A stretch of DNA of 37,867 bases, from positions 1 through 37,867 of the forward strand of contig JAGBZO010000008.1 in the NCBI GenBank assembly GCA_017628205.1, written 5' to 3'. The notes below the pieces were generated by a model that saw nothing but the letters and a program-made list of their open reading frames with translations, had not been told where the DNA came from and made no database searches. The stretch is from Duodenibacillus sp. (GTDB lineage: Bacteria; Pseudomonadota; Gammaproteobacteria; Burkholderiales; Burkholderiaceae_F). The number at the start of each line of letters is the position of its first letter. Within the stretch, counting starts at the first letter, position 1. Positions 18,601-28,666 of the stretch are shown here, one piece after another. A program made the translations under genes and the position numbers.

Positions 18601-19189
18601 CGAGACGCTCGAGAGTGCTCGCAAGGCCATGCAGGAAACGGAACGCCAGGTGCGCGACTTGCAAGAGGCTATCGACAACCTCGAAACCACCATTCGCCGC
18701 ATCGATGCCGAGACACGCGAACTCTTGAATACGACGTTCGAGGCGGTCAATCGGAATTTCTCGTCGATGTTTACCGGTTTGTTCGGCGGAGGTCGGGCAG
18801 AACTCAAGATGACGGGTGACGAAATTTTGGATTCCGGCGTTGAGGTCATGGCGCAACCGCCCGGCAAGCGTAACGACAGCGTTAAATTGTTGTCGGGCGG
18901 AGAACAGGCGTTGACGGCGACGGCTTTGGTATTTGCCATCTTCAAGCTCAACCCCGCTCCGTTCTGTCTGTTGGACGAAGTGGACGCCCCCTTGGACGAA
19001 GCCAATCAGGATCGTCTGGCTCGACAGATCGTGTCGATGAGCGCGAACACGCAATTCATGATGATTACGCACCATCGCGTGACGATGGAACACATGCGAC
19101 AGTTGGTCGGTGTCACGATGAAAGAACCCGGGGTGTCGCGCGTCGTCTCGGTTGACGTTGATCACGCCACTCACCTGATCGGCGAATAA
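15671..19189 (+). CDS. smc: Chromosome segregation protein SMC
   Basis: Structural-maintenance-of-chromosomes ATPase that folds and separates the chromosome with ScpA and ScpB (not in this window). The 1172-aa protein has Walker A GPNGCGKS at 31-38, a first coiled coil to about residue 510, a hinge domain at about 510-650, a second coiled coil, then the ABC signature LLSGGEQALTA and Walker B FCLLDEVDAPLD near the C-terminus. The start is GTG 15671 after a GAGAG site; the family N-terminus (RLRQIKISGFKSFAD) begins there, so the longer frame from 15593 is rejected. It is followed 41 nt later by zipA. Confidence 0.96.
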   Translation: MRLRQIKISGFKSFADTTVIEFPGTVSGIVGPNGCGKSNVIDAVRWVLGEARVSELRGSSSMSELIFAGSTQRPASSRASVEMVLDNGDGSIAGPWGRFAELSVKRVVTRDGTNAYFLNNQQVRRRDVQDIFMGTGLGPRSYAIISQGMISNFIKAKPDELRVYLEEAAGVSKYKERRRETESALTRTRDNLERVALLQQTKAEELERLAVEAEVAGRWKALDDEKRRCELLWFYLQETEAARAVAALSALIAEKESRALSDQTQIQQLSLQADQWRLRVLETRQALEDARQAAWGINTRLTQTQGNIRHLMQRRESLQQQSKSLQERMERRRVEHDMAQTRREQLLSQKSALMEQAEQAREEMFGLEDEATEANACCTELKQSFETARRQANESERRIAVVNARIEQQLRESDQLQRRAEQLDRELAQMQAPDLEALDALREQIEETRAMLTELQEESAALVEESNEASALLQDVQGRHRDAEREAERLQARLQTLEMIQAKAAKEGALNEWLQSMGLDALRPLYEQIHVDESWATALESILSVRAAALPMGVIDRAAGFERLAPPGRLVFYHDQPASLEAGADSTLVPLERHVRADKPGIAVALHRWLYGVYVAEDLHEALSSRAVLQPHERIVTRQGHVVDRVSVQFWAEESIGAGVLSRSVEMEALGKKEQALRAAAQTLQAEVFDAQSRYRQLQERSAQASRNVQEQERLLHRLQLELSRIEAAVTAWKTRRSHLQSEMQDLAERREELAALQQESEDLFARLDEELAVAQQESMTRQLELERAESRVADVQSRVRELQSSVNVANMQSLNLSERVRDCQQSAQRALEDVELCREELESVAALLEEIDEGAEHEALARVTAELDKAKRDELQAQTTYDEAENRLEEVRLAHKALLDAQIPLQQETADLQVKRQAWVTQAQTFTQTLNESGGDRADLQAQVLEEGLKLPSVKAKVTRLAQQIEELGPVNHAALETLESARKAMQETERQVRDLQEAIDNLETTIRRIDAETRELLNTTFEAVNRNFSSMFTGLFGGGRAELKMTGDEILDSGVEVMAQPPGKRNDSVKLLSGGEQALTATALVFAIFKLNPAPFCLLDEVDAPLDEANQDRLARQIVSMSANTQFMMITHHRVTMEHMRQLVGVTMKEPGVSRVVSVDVDHATHLIGE

Positions 19190-19230
19190 ATAGTAAGATG
19201 ATGCTCAAATTCTGAGAAAGGGACTGATCC

Positions 19231-22568
<3,338 letters not shown>

Positions 22569-22597
22569 TCCGCATTGACGGCGGGAAAAACAAAAGA

Positions 22598-22644
22598 GCC
22601 CGAACGCTGCCACTCATAAGGGAGGCGGCGTCGGGCTTTTTTTT
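22598..22644. terminator. Bidirectional terminator between ligA and the nitroreductase gene
   Basis: AGCCCGA (22598-22604) pairs with TCGGGCT (22631-22637), extended by CGCTGCC against GGCGGCG. It is followed by a T8 run on the plus strand and by TCTTTTGTTTTT on the minus strand. Confidence 0.9.
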
Positions 22645-22664
22645 CTTAATCGCCGTTAATCGCG

Positions 22665-23306
22665 TCAGTCTTTGATAACGACGATCGATTCGGTTGCCTG
22701 ACGGCTAGAACGGAAATGGTTGAGCGGGTGATCGGCTTCGTAGCCGATGGCGATGCCGATGGCCAGGGCGTCGGACTCGTCAATGCCCATATGACGGCGA
22801 ATGATCTCGGGGTAGCGAACCAAGTTGAAGGCGGGGACGGTGCCGAGACCGCGGTTGGCGGCGGACAAGAGCAGGGTCTGTTCGAAGCCGCCCAGATCGA
22901 GAACGGCCCAGTCGGAGTGTTTCTTCGGAATCGTGAGGTAGATCACGGCCGGAGCATGGAAGAGATGCGACTGCGCTTCAAGCTTGGCTTCAAGCAAGCC
23001 GGCATCGATGCGCGATTGAGAGAAGGCGGCCATGTTGTGTTGAGCCATTTCGGACCAATCGCCTCGATGAGCCTGAGGCAAGTCGGATTCACTCTGGGCT
23101 TCTGCCTTCAAGAGCGGAATGAATTCCTCGCGGATGGCTTCGAGCGTTTTGCCGGTTGCGATCCAAACGCGCCATTCCTGAGCGTTAACCCAGGAGGGTG
23201 CGGTTTGCGCTTCTTTGACGATTTGCAAAAGCAGATCGGTGTCGACGGGGGTGGGTTCGAAATAACGCACGGAGTGGCGTGCCTTGATGACGTCGCAAAA
23301 GTCCAT
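22665..23306 (-). CDS. Nitroreductase family protein
   Basis: Flavin-dependent oxidoreductase of the NfsB/nitro-FMN-reductase superfamily, probably FMN-binding and NAD(P)H-using. The true substrate is unknown. The N-terminal FMN signature ARHSVRYFEPTPVD is at about 9-22, with PSWVNAQEWRVWIAT following. The LGGFEQTLLLSAANRGLGTVPAFNLVR segment is the typical second FMN contact region and VGIAIGYEA-like wording (AIGIAIGYEA) closes the fold. ATG 23306 is used instead of the longer frame because GGAGA lies just upstream and the family motif begins there; this gives 213 aa. It starts 19 nt after the small transporter gene, so the two are probably cotranscribed. Confidence 0.88.
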   Translation of the reverse strand: MDFCDVIKARHSVRYFEPTPVDTDLLLQIVKEAQTAPSWVNAQEWRVWIATGKTLEAIREEFIPLLKAEAQSESDLPQAHRGDWSEMAQHNMAAFSQSRIDAGLLEAKLEAQSHLFHAPAVIYLTIPKKHSDWAVLDLGGFEQTLLLSAANRGLGTVPAFNLVRYPEIIRRHMGIDESDALAIGIAIGYEADHPLNHFRSSRQATESIVVIKD

Positions 23307-23325
23307 GTTCGATCTCCGAAAATGA

Positions 23326-23754
23326 TTAGCGTGCAATGCAGTACAAACCGATACAACACAATACCACGCCGAGACCCTGGACGGCAGTAAAGGTTTCCCT
23401 CCATGCCAGCGTGCCGATCACCAACAGGACCACGGCCAAAGAGATGTTGGCGACGAGCGAGGCCGTGCTCAACTTCCATCCCGCGCGATAGAGCCACAGA
23501 TAACCGAACTCGAGCCCGACGATGGCCAGCCCGAAGGCGACTGCCGTCCAATTGGTTTTGGCGACTTCGTCGACAAAGTGTTTGTTCGAGGCGGTAAGGA
23601 AAAACAACCCGACCGAGGACAAGGCTGCAATCGCGTACGTGACGGCGAGCGAAGCGAAAGCGTTGACGGAGCCGGGCGTGAGTTTCGCAACAATGTTGTA
23701 AACGGTATTGGCCGCTACGACGACGGCGATGGGCCAGAACATGTGCAGGGACAT
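23326..23754 (-). CDS. Small EamA/DMT-superfamily membrane protein
   Basis: A 142-aa hydrophobic protein with about five predicted membrane helices (roughly residues 4-22, 29-51, 65-86, 92-114 and 121-139). This corresponds to a single EamA repeat rather than the ten-helix double repeat of full DMT transporters. Such half-size proteins often act as dimers; the substrate cannot be told from sequence. ATG 23754 follows AAGGA, and the longer frame from 23802 would run through the upstream terminator. It precedes the nitroreductase gene by 19 nt. Confidence 0.8.
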   Translation of the reverse strand: MSLHMFWPIAVVVAANTVYNIVAKLTPGSVNAFASLAVTYAIAALSSVGLFFLTASNKHFVDEVAKTNWTAVAFGLAIVGLEFGYLWLYRAGWKLSTASLVANISLAVVLLVIGTLAWRETFTAVQGLGVVLCCIGLYCIAR

Positions 23755-23776
23755 GCGAGCATCCTTTTCAATGGTG

Positions 23777-23806
23777 AAAAAAGAGCCTTGACGGAACGTC
23801 AAGGCT
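23777..23806 (-). terminator. Terminator of the AspT/YidE-type transporter gene
   Basis: GCCTTGACG (23785-23793) and CGTCAAGGC (23797-23805) form a perfect 9-bp stem with a GAA loop. On the minus strand it is followed by TCTTTTTT. A second hairpin (ACCTGAT/ATCAGGT, 23819-23836) overlaps the stop codon of the gene just before it. Confidence 0.88.
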
Positions 23807-23830
23807 TTGAGTCAGTTTACCTGATTTTGA

Positions 23831-25513
23831 TCAGGTTATCGTGAAGTCCCACATCAACATCAAGATCAACTGGCCGGACAAGATGCGCAGGAACATGGCA
23901 AAGGGGTACACGGTGGAATAAGCGATGACGGCGGTGCTCTTTTCGGAGATGCTGCTCGCGTATGCCAACGTAGGCGTATTGGTCATGATGCCCGAGAGCA
24001 ACCCCGCCACCTCATGAAAATTCATCTTGAGTTTCAATCGGGCGATGGAACCGACCAATAAAATCGGAACGAGCGTGACGACAATGCCGAGTGCCATGTA
24101 CATCAAACCGTTGCCGTTGATGATGGCGTCAAAGAATTTGTCTCCGGCGGAAAAGCCGATGCTGGCCAGGAAAAAGGCTAGTCCCCATTCGCGCAACCTC
24201 AGGTTGGCCGAGTGGGTGGTGTAGGTGACCAAGTGGAATTTGGGACCGAAGTACCCCAACAAAATAGCGACGATCAAAGGTCCGCCCGCCAGACCGAGTT
24301 TGATGCTGACAGGCATCCCGGGAATCCAAATCGGCAAACTGCCCAAAATGATGCCCAAAGCCAAGCCGAAGAAGATGGCGACGACGTTGGGGCGTTCGAG
24401 TTGCTGAGTACGGTTGCCCATCAATGCTTCGAGACGCTTGACGGAATTGGTCGGGCCGACGCACGTCAAACTGTCTCCCAACTGCAGTCGCAACGAGTTG
24501 TAGGGGAAGAAGGTCATGCCGGCGCGCGACACACGGGTGATGTTGACGCCGTCCAAACGACTCAAGTGCAGTTCCTCAATGCGCGTACCGTTAATTTCTT
24601 CGCGCGTCACCAAAATATGTTTTGTGATGAGCGGAGAGTGTTCGGTCGCCAAATCGACGTCGGGTTCCTCATGACCGCAAAAAACGCAGATGGCGCGTTT
24701 GTGTTCCGTTCCGGCGACGATGCGCAGAATGTCGCCGGTGTGAACGACGGTATTGGCGGTCGGACTGGTAATGGTTCCGTCGTGCAAAATGCGAGAACAA
24801 ATGAACGGACGACCGATCAATTGACGAATTTCGCGCAGTGTCAACAGATCGAGGCTTTCGTTGGTGACGGAAACGTGAAAGAAAATGGGAACGTCACTGT
24901 TGCGGCGCTGTTTCTCCTCCCACAGGCGGTCTTCCTCATGGATGTCGACACGGAATATTTTTTTGAGCAAAGCGATGGCCGCAATGGAGCCGAGAATACC
25001 GCACGGGTAGGCGCATGCGTAACCGATACCGATGTCGATGCCGTTGTATCCGACGGCTTGAAGGGCTTCTTGAGCGGCACCGAGCCCGGGCGTGCTGGTG
25101 ATCGCGCCGAAGTGAACGCCGAGTAATTCGGGCAATGAGATGTGGTCTTTAAAGAAGACGTAAAGTATCAAGGTAACGGCGATGCTCGTGACGATGCATA
25201 ACGCCATCAGCGAGTTGAGCTTGACGCCGCCTTGTTTGAACGTGGCGAAAAAGGATGGCCCGACCTGCAGACCGATGAAGAAAACAAAAAGGATCAGTCC
25301 GAAATTACGAAAATAACCGACGATGTTGGGATCCAGTCGTATGCCTAGATTGCTTGCCACCAATCCGAGAAACAGCACGCACGTCAATCCAAGTGAAATG
25401 CCGAAAATACGCAATCGACCGAGATAAAGACCGATGCCGATCACGACCGAATAGACCAAGAGATTGTGGCTGAAATTGCCGGGGTCGTTCAACAAAGAGA
25501 GAAACCAGTCCAT
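23831..25513 (-). CDS. AspT/YidE/YbjL-type transporter with RCK_C domains
   Basis: Inner-membrane protein of the aspartate-alanine exchanger family. The 560-aa length fits E. coli YidE and YbjL. An N-terminal block of about five helices (residues 1-190) includes the FFIGLQVGPSFFATFKQGG motif and the HFGAITSTPGLGAAQEAL motif. Two central TrkA-C (RCK_C) domains follow at about 205-290 and 295-375, then a second helical block with GLAGGPLIVAILLGYFG and GIMTNTPTLAYAS. The paired G-x-x-T-[NS]-T-P motifs are the family hallmark. The substrate is not established for YidE/YbjL homologues; amino-acid or dicarboxylate exchange is inferred. ATG 25513 has a weak ribosome-binding site. Confidence 0.9.
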   Translation of the reverse strand: MDWFLSLLNDPGNFSHNLLVYSVVIGIGLYLGRLRIFGISLGLTCVLFLGLVASNLGIRLDPNIVGYFRNFGLILFVFFIGLQVGPSFFATFKQGGVKLNSLMALCIVTSIAVTLILYVFFKDHISLPELLGVHFGAITSTPGLGAAQEALQAVGYNGIDIGIGYACAYPCGILGSIAAIALLKKIFRVDIHEEDRLWEEKQRRNSDVPIFFHVSVTNESLDLLTLREIRQLIGRPFICSRILHDGTITSPTANTVVHTGDILRIVAGTEHKRAICVFCGHEEPDVDLATEHSPLITKHILVTREEINGTRIEELHLSRLDGVNITRVSRAGMTFFPYNSLRLQLGDSLTCVGPTNSVKRLEALMGNRTQQLERPNVVAIFFGLALGIILGSLPIWIPGMPVSIKLGLAGGPLIVAILLGYFGPKFHLVTYTTHSANLRLREWGLAFFLASIGFSAGDKFFDAIINGNGLMYMALGIVVTLVPILLVGSIARLKLKMNFHEVAGLLSGIMTNTPTLAYASSISEKSTAVIAYSTVYPFAMFLRILSGQLILMLMWDFTIT

Positions 25514-25576
25514 TGTGTGGTCTGAAAAAGTGCGCCTAACACCTTCATTGTAAACGGTGTCGAAACGGAGGATGAC

Positions 25577-25617
25577 GATAAAACAAAACAGGGTCTTGTG
25601 TCATGACAAGACCCTGT
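25577..25617 (-). terminator. Terminator of yjdM
   Basis: ACAGGGTCTTGT (25588-25599) and ACAAGACCCTGT (25606-25617) are perfect 12-bp arms with a 6-nt loop. On the minus strand the stem is followed by TTTGTTTTATCG. Confidence 0.9.
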
Positions 25618-25636
25618 CGTTCGGTCGAATGCCGAC

Positions 25637-25975
25637 TTAATTCTTTTTGACGAATTCGCTCTTGAGTTTCATGGCGCCGAAGCCGTCGATCTTGCAATCG
25701 ATGTTGTGGTCGCCTTCGCACAAACGAATGTTCTTGACCTTCGTGCCGATCTTGAGCATGGACGAAGCGCCCTTGACCTTGAGACTCTTGATGATGGTGA
25801 CGCTGTCGCCGTCGGCAAGCAAGTTGCCGTTGGCGTCTTTGACGATCAATTGGTCGGTGTCGGTTGCGGGTTCCGCGTTGCTCCATTCATGAGCGCATTC
25901 GGGACAGACGAACTGGCCGTTGTCTTCATAGGTGTAGTCGGAGTTGCACTTCGGGCAAGGGGGTAAGGTGCTCAT
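25637..25975 (-). CDS. yjdM: Zinc-ribbon protein YjdM (PhnA family)
   Basis: Small cytoplasmic protein, 112 aa, formerly called PhnA. It is now regarded as separate from phosphonate breakdown and has no firm function. Zinc-ribbon cysteines are Cys7, Cys10, Cys24 and Cys27 (CPKC and CPEC). The C-terminal beta domain contains [18 protein letters not shown] and GTKVKNIRL followed by [12 protein letters not shown]. The C-terminus is nearly the same as the E. coli protein as remembered. ATG 25975 is chosen because the motif starts there; the upstream frame to 26038 adds an unrelated stretch. Single gene with its own terminator, divergent from the phosphoribosyltransferase gene. Confidence 0.93.
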   Translation of the reverse strand: MSTLPPCPKCNSDYTYEDNGQFVCPECAHEWSNAEPATDTDQLIVKDANGNLLADGDSVTIIKSLKVKGASSMLKIGTKVKNIRLCEGDHNIDCKIDGFGAMKLKSEFVKKN

Positions 25976-26225
25976 AAATCGTCTCGACGCAATTGAAAAG
26001 GGAAAACATGCCGATATGGCATGTGAAACAAAAGACATTCATTGTAGCACCGTTATCAACTGAAAATCTCGGGCCCCGAACATCGTTCGAGTAATCCAAA
26101 ACTTGACGTTTTGTGACAAGTTACAAGGTAAATCTATGGTTTGGGTTAACGAGTTGTTAAAATCTAACTGCTTGACACCGTGTCGACCGACTCGATTCGT
26201 AAAGCCGTAACTTGAAGGAGCCAGA

Positions 26226-26780
26226 ATGTTTTATACGATGACTATTGCGGGATTGGAACGCCGTTTACCGATGTTTCCCGTTAACGAACAAATTCAAATC
26301 GCCGCGCTCAATATGTTTGGGGACGTCGAATTGACCGAAGCGTGCGCGCGTGATTTGTTGCGTTTGGCGCCCGAGTTCGATTGCATTCTCACGGCTGAGG
26401 CCAAGAGTATTCCGCTGGCCTACGCCATGGCCCGTCAAAGTGGCAAGTCGTATTTCATCGCACGCAAGCGTTTGAAGGTTTATATGAAAGACGCCATTGA
26501 AATCAAAGTGGTTTCAATTACGACCAAGGGTGAGCAGATGCTCTACGTCGATGGTGGCGACGCCAAGGCCATGAAGGGATTGCGCGTGTTGGTCGTTGAC
26601 GACGTCATCTCCACGGGCCAAACCTTGAAGGCTTTGGCCGGCTTTGTTGCGCAGGCCGGTGCCGAACCCGTCGCGCAGATGGCCGTTTTGGCCGAAGGCG
26701 AGGCCGCCAATCGTACCGATATCATCACGTTGGGACCGTTGCCGTTGTTTGACGCACAAGGAAACGCGTTGCCCTACTGA
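26226..26780 (+). CDS. PRPP-dependent phosphoribosyltransferase (APRT/Xpt-like)
   Basis: Purine-salvage type I phosphoribosyltransferase of COG0503. It would join a purine base to PRPP, but the base (adenine, xanthine or other) cannot be fixed from sequence. The 184-aa protein has the PRPP-binding motif VLVVDDVISTGQT at 121-133. An unusual N-terminal block (FYTMTIAGLERRLPMFPVNE) and TAEAKSIPLAYAMAR at 56-70 follow the wording of a subfamily remembered mainly from Firmicutes. ATG 26226 is preceded by AAGGAG (26215-26220). The 250-nt region between it and yjdM probably holds divergent promoters; a TTGACA at 26172 and a TAAAAT at 26158 are visible but are not well paired. Confidence 0.85.
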   Translation: MFYTMTIAGLERRLPMFPVNEQIQIAALNMFGDVELTEACARDLLRLAPEFDCILTAEAKSIPLAYAMARQSGKSYFIARKRLKVYMKDAIEIKVVSITTKGEQMLYVDGGDAKAMKGLRVLVVDDVISTGQTLKALAGFVAQAGAEPVAQMAVLAEGEAANRTDIITLGPLPLFDAQGNALPY

Positions 26781-26821
26781 CATTTGTAATCGGATGCGTT
26801 TCAAACTCGAATCGCTGTAAC

Positions 26822-26851
26822 AAAAAAAGAGCCGTTGAGGCTCTTTTTTTT
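26822..26851. terminator. Terminator after the phosphoribosyltransferase gene
   Basis: AAAAAAAGAGCC (26822-26833) pairs with GGCTCTTTTTTT across a GTTGA loop. The U-rich 3' arm gives a classic intrinsic terminator that works on the plus strand and isolates the following Dcu gene. Confidence 0.92.
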
Positions 26852-26914
26852 ACAATTGGAGATGTTGCTTAAGGGATAACGCTCATAAAATCAAATGTTA
26901 GTTTACATACTGCA

Positions 26915-26944
26915 TTGACTTGAATCAATTGTGCGACCTATAAG
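26915..26944 (+). promoter_or_regulatory. Dcu promoter with FNR-like box
   Basis: TTGACT (26915-26920) and TATAAG (26939-26944) form a sigma70-like pair with an 18-nt spacer. The -35 end lies within TTGAC-TTGA-ATCAA (26915-26928), which matches the FNR/ANR consensus TTGAT-N4-ATCAA in nine of ten positions. In this arrangement the box overlaps the -35 element rather than being centred at -41.5. Either the real start is downstream of the one predicted here, or the site works differently from the E. coli class II model. Confidence 0.55.
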
Positions 26945-26974
26945 CATGACAAAATGTAAAAAAAGGAGGGTAGA

Positions 26975-27013
26975 ATGGGCTCGCGACGGGCTGTCTTGGG
27001 GAAAAATGCCTAG
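26975..27013 (+). CDS. Possible 12-codon leader peptide upstream of the Dcu gene
   Basis: AAGGAGGG (26963-26970), the best Shine-Dalgarno match in this region, is followed after 4 nt by ATG 26975 and a 12-codon frame (MGSRRAVLGKNA) that ends at TAG 27011-27013. It lies in the 5' leader of the Dcu transporter gene, 63 nt before the main ATG. It could be a regulatory leader peptide, or the site could be a decoy or standby site. No coding conservation can be shown from one sequence. Confidence 0.3.
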   Translation: MGSRRAVLGKNA

Positions 27014-27076
27014 GTTTTAATGCTTAGGGTTTTATTCGGATAGCCTCGCAGTTATCTACTAAAGGAGTTAATCATC

Positions 27077-28378
27077 ATGGTATGGGTTCACTTTGCCCTT
27101 CTGTTTGCTTGCATTATTTATGCAGCTAAATTGGGCGGCATCGGCGTTGGTATGGCCGGTGGTTTGGGTATGGCTATTGCCGTATTCGGTTTCGGTATGA
27201 AGCCTGGCTTCATCCCCGTTGACGTCATTTTGATCATCATGACGGTGATCTTTACTTGCTCTGTGATGCACATCGCTGGCGGTATGGATTACCTCGTTCG
27301 CGTTTCCGGCAACTTGCTTCGCCGTAACCCGAAGTACATCAACATTCTCGCTCCGTTGGTCACCTTCTTCTTGACCGTTCTCTCCGGTACCGGCTACACC
27401 GCCATGTCCGTTTTGAACGTTATCCAGGAAGTTGCCAAGCAGAACGGCGTTCGTCCGTCTCAGCCCTTGACCGGTGCCGTTATCGCTTCTCAGGTTGCTA
27501 TTACGGCTTCCCCGATCTCCGCTGCTACGGCCGCTATGTACGTTACGGTTGAAACCATGGGCGTTTCCTTCGGTTCCGCCATGATGGTTATCCTCCCGGC
27601 CGCTTTCTTCGGTTCCGCCGTTAGCGCCTTGATCGCTTCCTTCCAGGGTTGCGACCTCTCCAAGGATCCGATCTTCCAGCAGCGCATGGCTCAGGGCCTC
27701 GTTAACATGGCTCCCGCTGACGCCGCTGAAAAGCCCTTGCCCGCCGGTGCTAAGGCTTCCGTCGTGATCTTCTTGTGCTCCGTTTTCTTCATCGTTTTGA
27801 TGCTGTTGTTCAAGAAGCAGATCGGTCACGGTCTCGGTTCTCGCGACATCATCGTTCTCACGATGTTGACGGCCGGTTTGATCATGTTCTGGGTTTGCAA
27901 GGTTCCGCTCTCCAAGATCAAGGAATCCTCCATCTTCGCCGGTGGTTACGAAAGCTTGATCGTTATTCTCGGTATCGTTTGGTTGTCTTCCACGATCATC
28001 ATGCCGTACATCCCGGGCATTAAGGCTACCGCTACGGAAATGTTGAAGCAGTACCCCGCTTTGTTGGCTCTCGCATTCTTCTGCGTGTCCGCTCTGCTCT
28101 TCTCTCAGGGTTCTACTTCCGCCTTGTTGGTTCCGGTTGCCGCTTCCCTCGGTTGCGACGCCTCCACGATCCTCGCTTCCTTCGTGGCTTGCTCGGCTCT
28201 GTACATCACCAACGTTTACCCGACCTCTGCCTTCGCTATCTCCTGCGACGACACCGGTTCTTACATGGGTAAGTGGAGTGGCTCCTTCGTGATCAACCAC
28301 CCCTTCTTCATCCCGGGTCTCGTTGGCTTGGCCGCCGCCGTTCCGTTCGGCTTCTTGATGGCCGGTATGGTTCTCTAA
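27077..28378 (+). CDS. Anaerobic C4-dicarboxylate transporter, DcuA/DcuB family
   Basis: Inner-membrane carrier expected to exchange fumarate, malate or aspartate for succinate during anaerobic growth. The 433-aa length fits DcuA/DcuB, with about ten to twelve membrane helices. Family-like motifs are PVDVILIIMTVIF, LLRRNPKYINILAP, TVLSGTGYTAM and ASPISAATAA. AAAGGAG (27061-27067) lies 9 nt before ATG 27077. DcuA and DcuB cannot be separated with confidence. Codon use is strikingly different from most neighbours: GCT, GGT, GTT, TCC, CTC and AAG dominate, as in rpsP and rplS, which indicates very high expression. The gene is monocistronic, with an FNR-like box, a long leader and a strong terminator. 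Confidence 0.93.
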   Translation: MVWVHFALLFACIIYAAKLGGIGVGMAGGLGMAIAVFGFGMKPGFIPVDVILIIMTVIFTCSVMHIAGGMDYLVRVSGNLLRRNPKYINILAPLVTFFLTVLSGTGYTAMSVLNVIQEVAKQNGVRPSQPLTGAVIASQVAITASPISAATAAMYVTVETMGVSFGSAMMVILPAAFFGSAVSALIASFQGCDLSKDPIFQQRMAQGLVNMAPADAAEKPLPAGAKASVVIFLCSVFFIVLMLLFKKQIGHGLGSRDIIVLTMLTAGLIMFWVCKVPLSKIKESSIFAGGYESLIVILGIVWLSSTIIMPYIPGIKATATEMLKQYPALLALAFFCVSALLFSQGSTSALLVPVAASLGCDASTILASFVACSALYITNVYPTSAFAISCDDTGSYMGKWSGSFVINHPFFIPGLVGLAAAVPFGFLMAGMVL

Positions 28379-28428
28379 TTAGAGACCTGACCGTTAGCAA
28401 ACGCCTGGCGATTTGCTAAACAAGCTGA

Positions 28429-28463
28429 CAAAGGCGATTCTCTTCGGAGAGTCGCCTTTTTTG
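28429..28463 (+). terminator. Terminator of the Dcu gene
   Basis: AAGGCGATTCTC pairs with GAGAGTCGCCTT (12 bp including one G-U pair) around a TTCG tetraloop, followed by T6. A weaker hairpin, TTAGCAAA/TTTGCTAA (28394-28419), lies between it and the stop codon. Confidence 0.95.
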
Positions 28464-28544
28464 TCGATCGCCGTCGGCTTGGGAAGGAGGAAGGGGAGGT
28501 CGAAGCGATCTTGGAAGGAAAACAAAAAACAAGCCGTTTGGAGC

Positions 28545-28574
28545 TTGATTTTTCTTAATAGTTTGGCGTAAAAT
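28545..28574 (+). promoter_or_regulatory. Probable rpsP operon promoter
   Basis: TTGATT (28545-28550) and TAAAAT (28569-28574) are separated by 18 nt. A start near 28581 would give a leader of about 86 nt before rpsP. Confidence 0.55.
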
Positions 28575-28629
28575 TACGCGTTTTCGTGACGGTCGTTTAT
28601 CGGCTGTACGGAACCATCCAAGATTTCAT

Positions 28630-28651
28630 GTGCCTGGTACGGGCACTTTTT
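28630..28651 (+). promoter_or_regulatory. Terminator-like hairpin in the rpsP leader
   Basis: GTGCCT (28630-28635) pairs with GGGCAC (28641-28646) and is followed by TTTTT, directly before the AGAGGA ribosome-binding site of rpsP (28655-28660). The form is that of a small attenuator, or of a binding site for autoregulation by a ribosomal protein. The stem is only 6 bp. Confidence 0.4.
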
Positions 28652-28666
28652 CAAAGAGGAAAAAAA

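Noticed and set aside
27068-28300. 410-codon open frame antisense to the Dcu gene
   Set aside because: Low-complexity, His/Asp/Glu/Gly-rich translation without family motifs; a shadow caused by the strong codon bias of the sense gene.
28530-28558. CAAGC/GCTTG hairpin followed by ATTTTTCTT
   Set aside because: Only 5 bp of stem, and the T tract is better explained as part of the rpsP promoter (TTGATT).
28480-28560. Purine-rich stretch with several Shine-Dalgarno-like runs and a TTG-started 15-codon frame at 28511
   Set aside because: Spacing to the TTG is too long and the frame runs through the predicted rpsP promoter.
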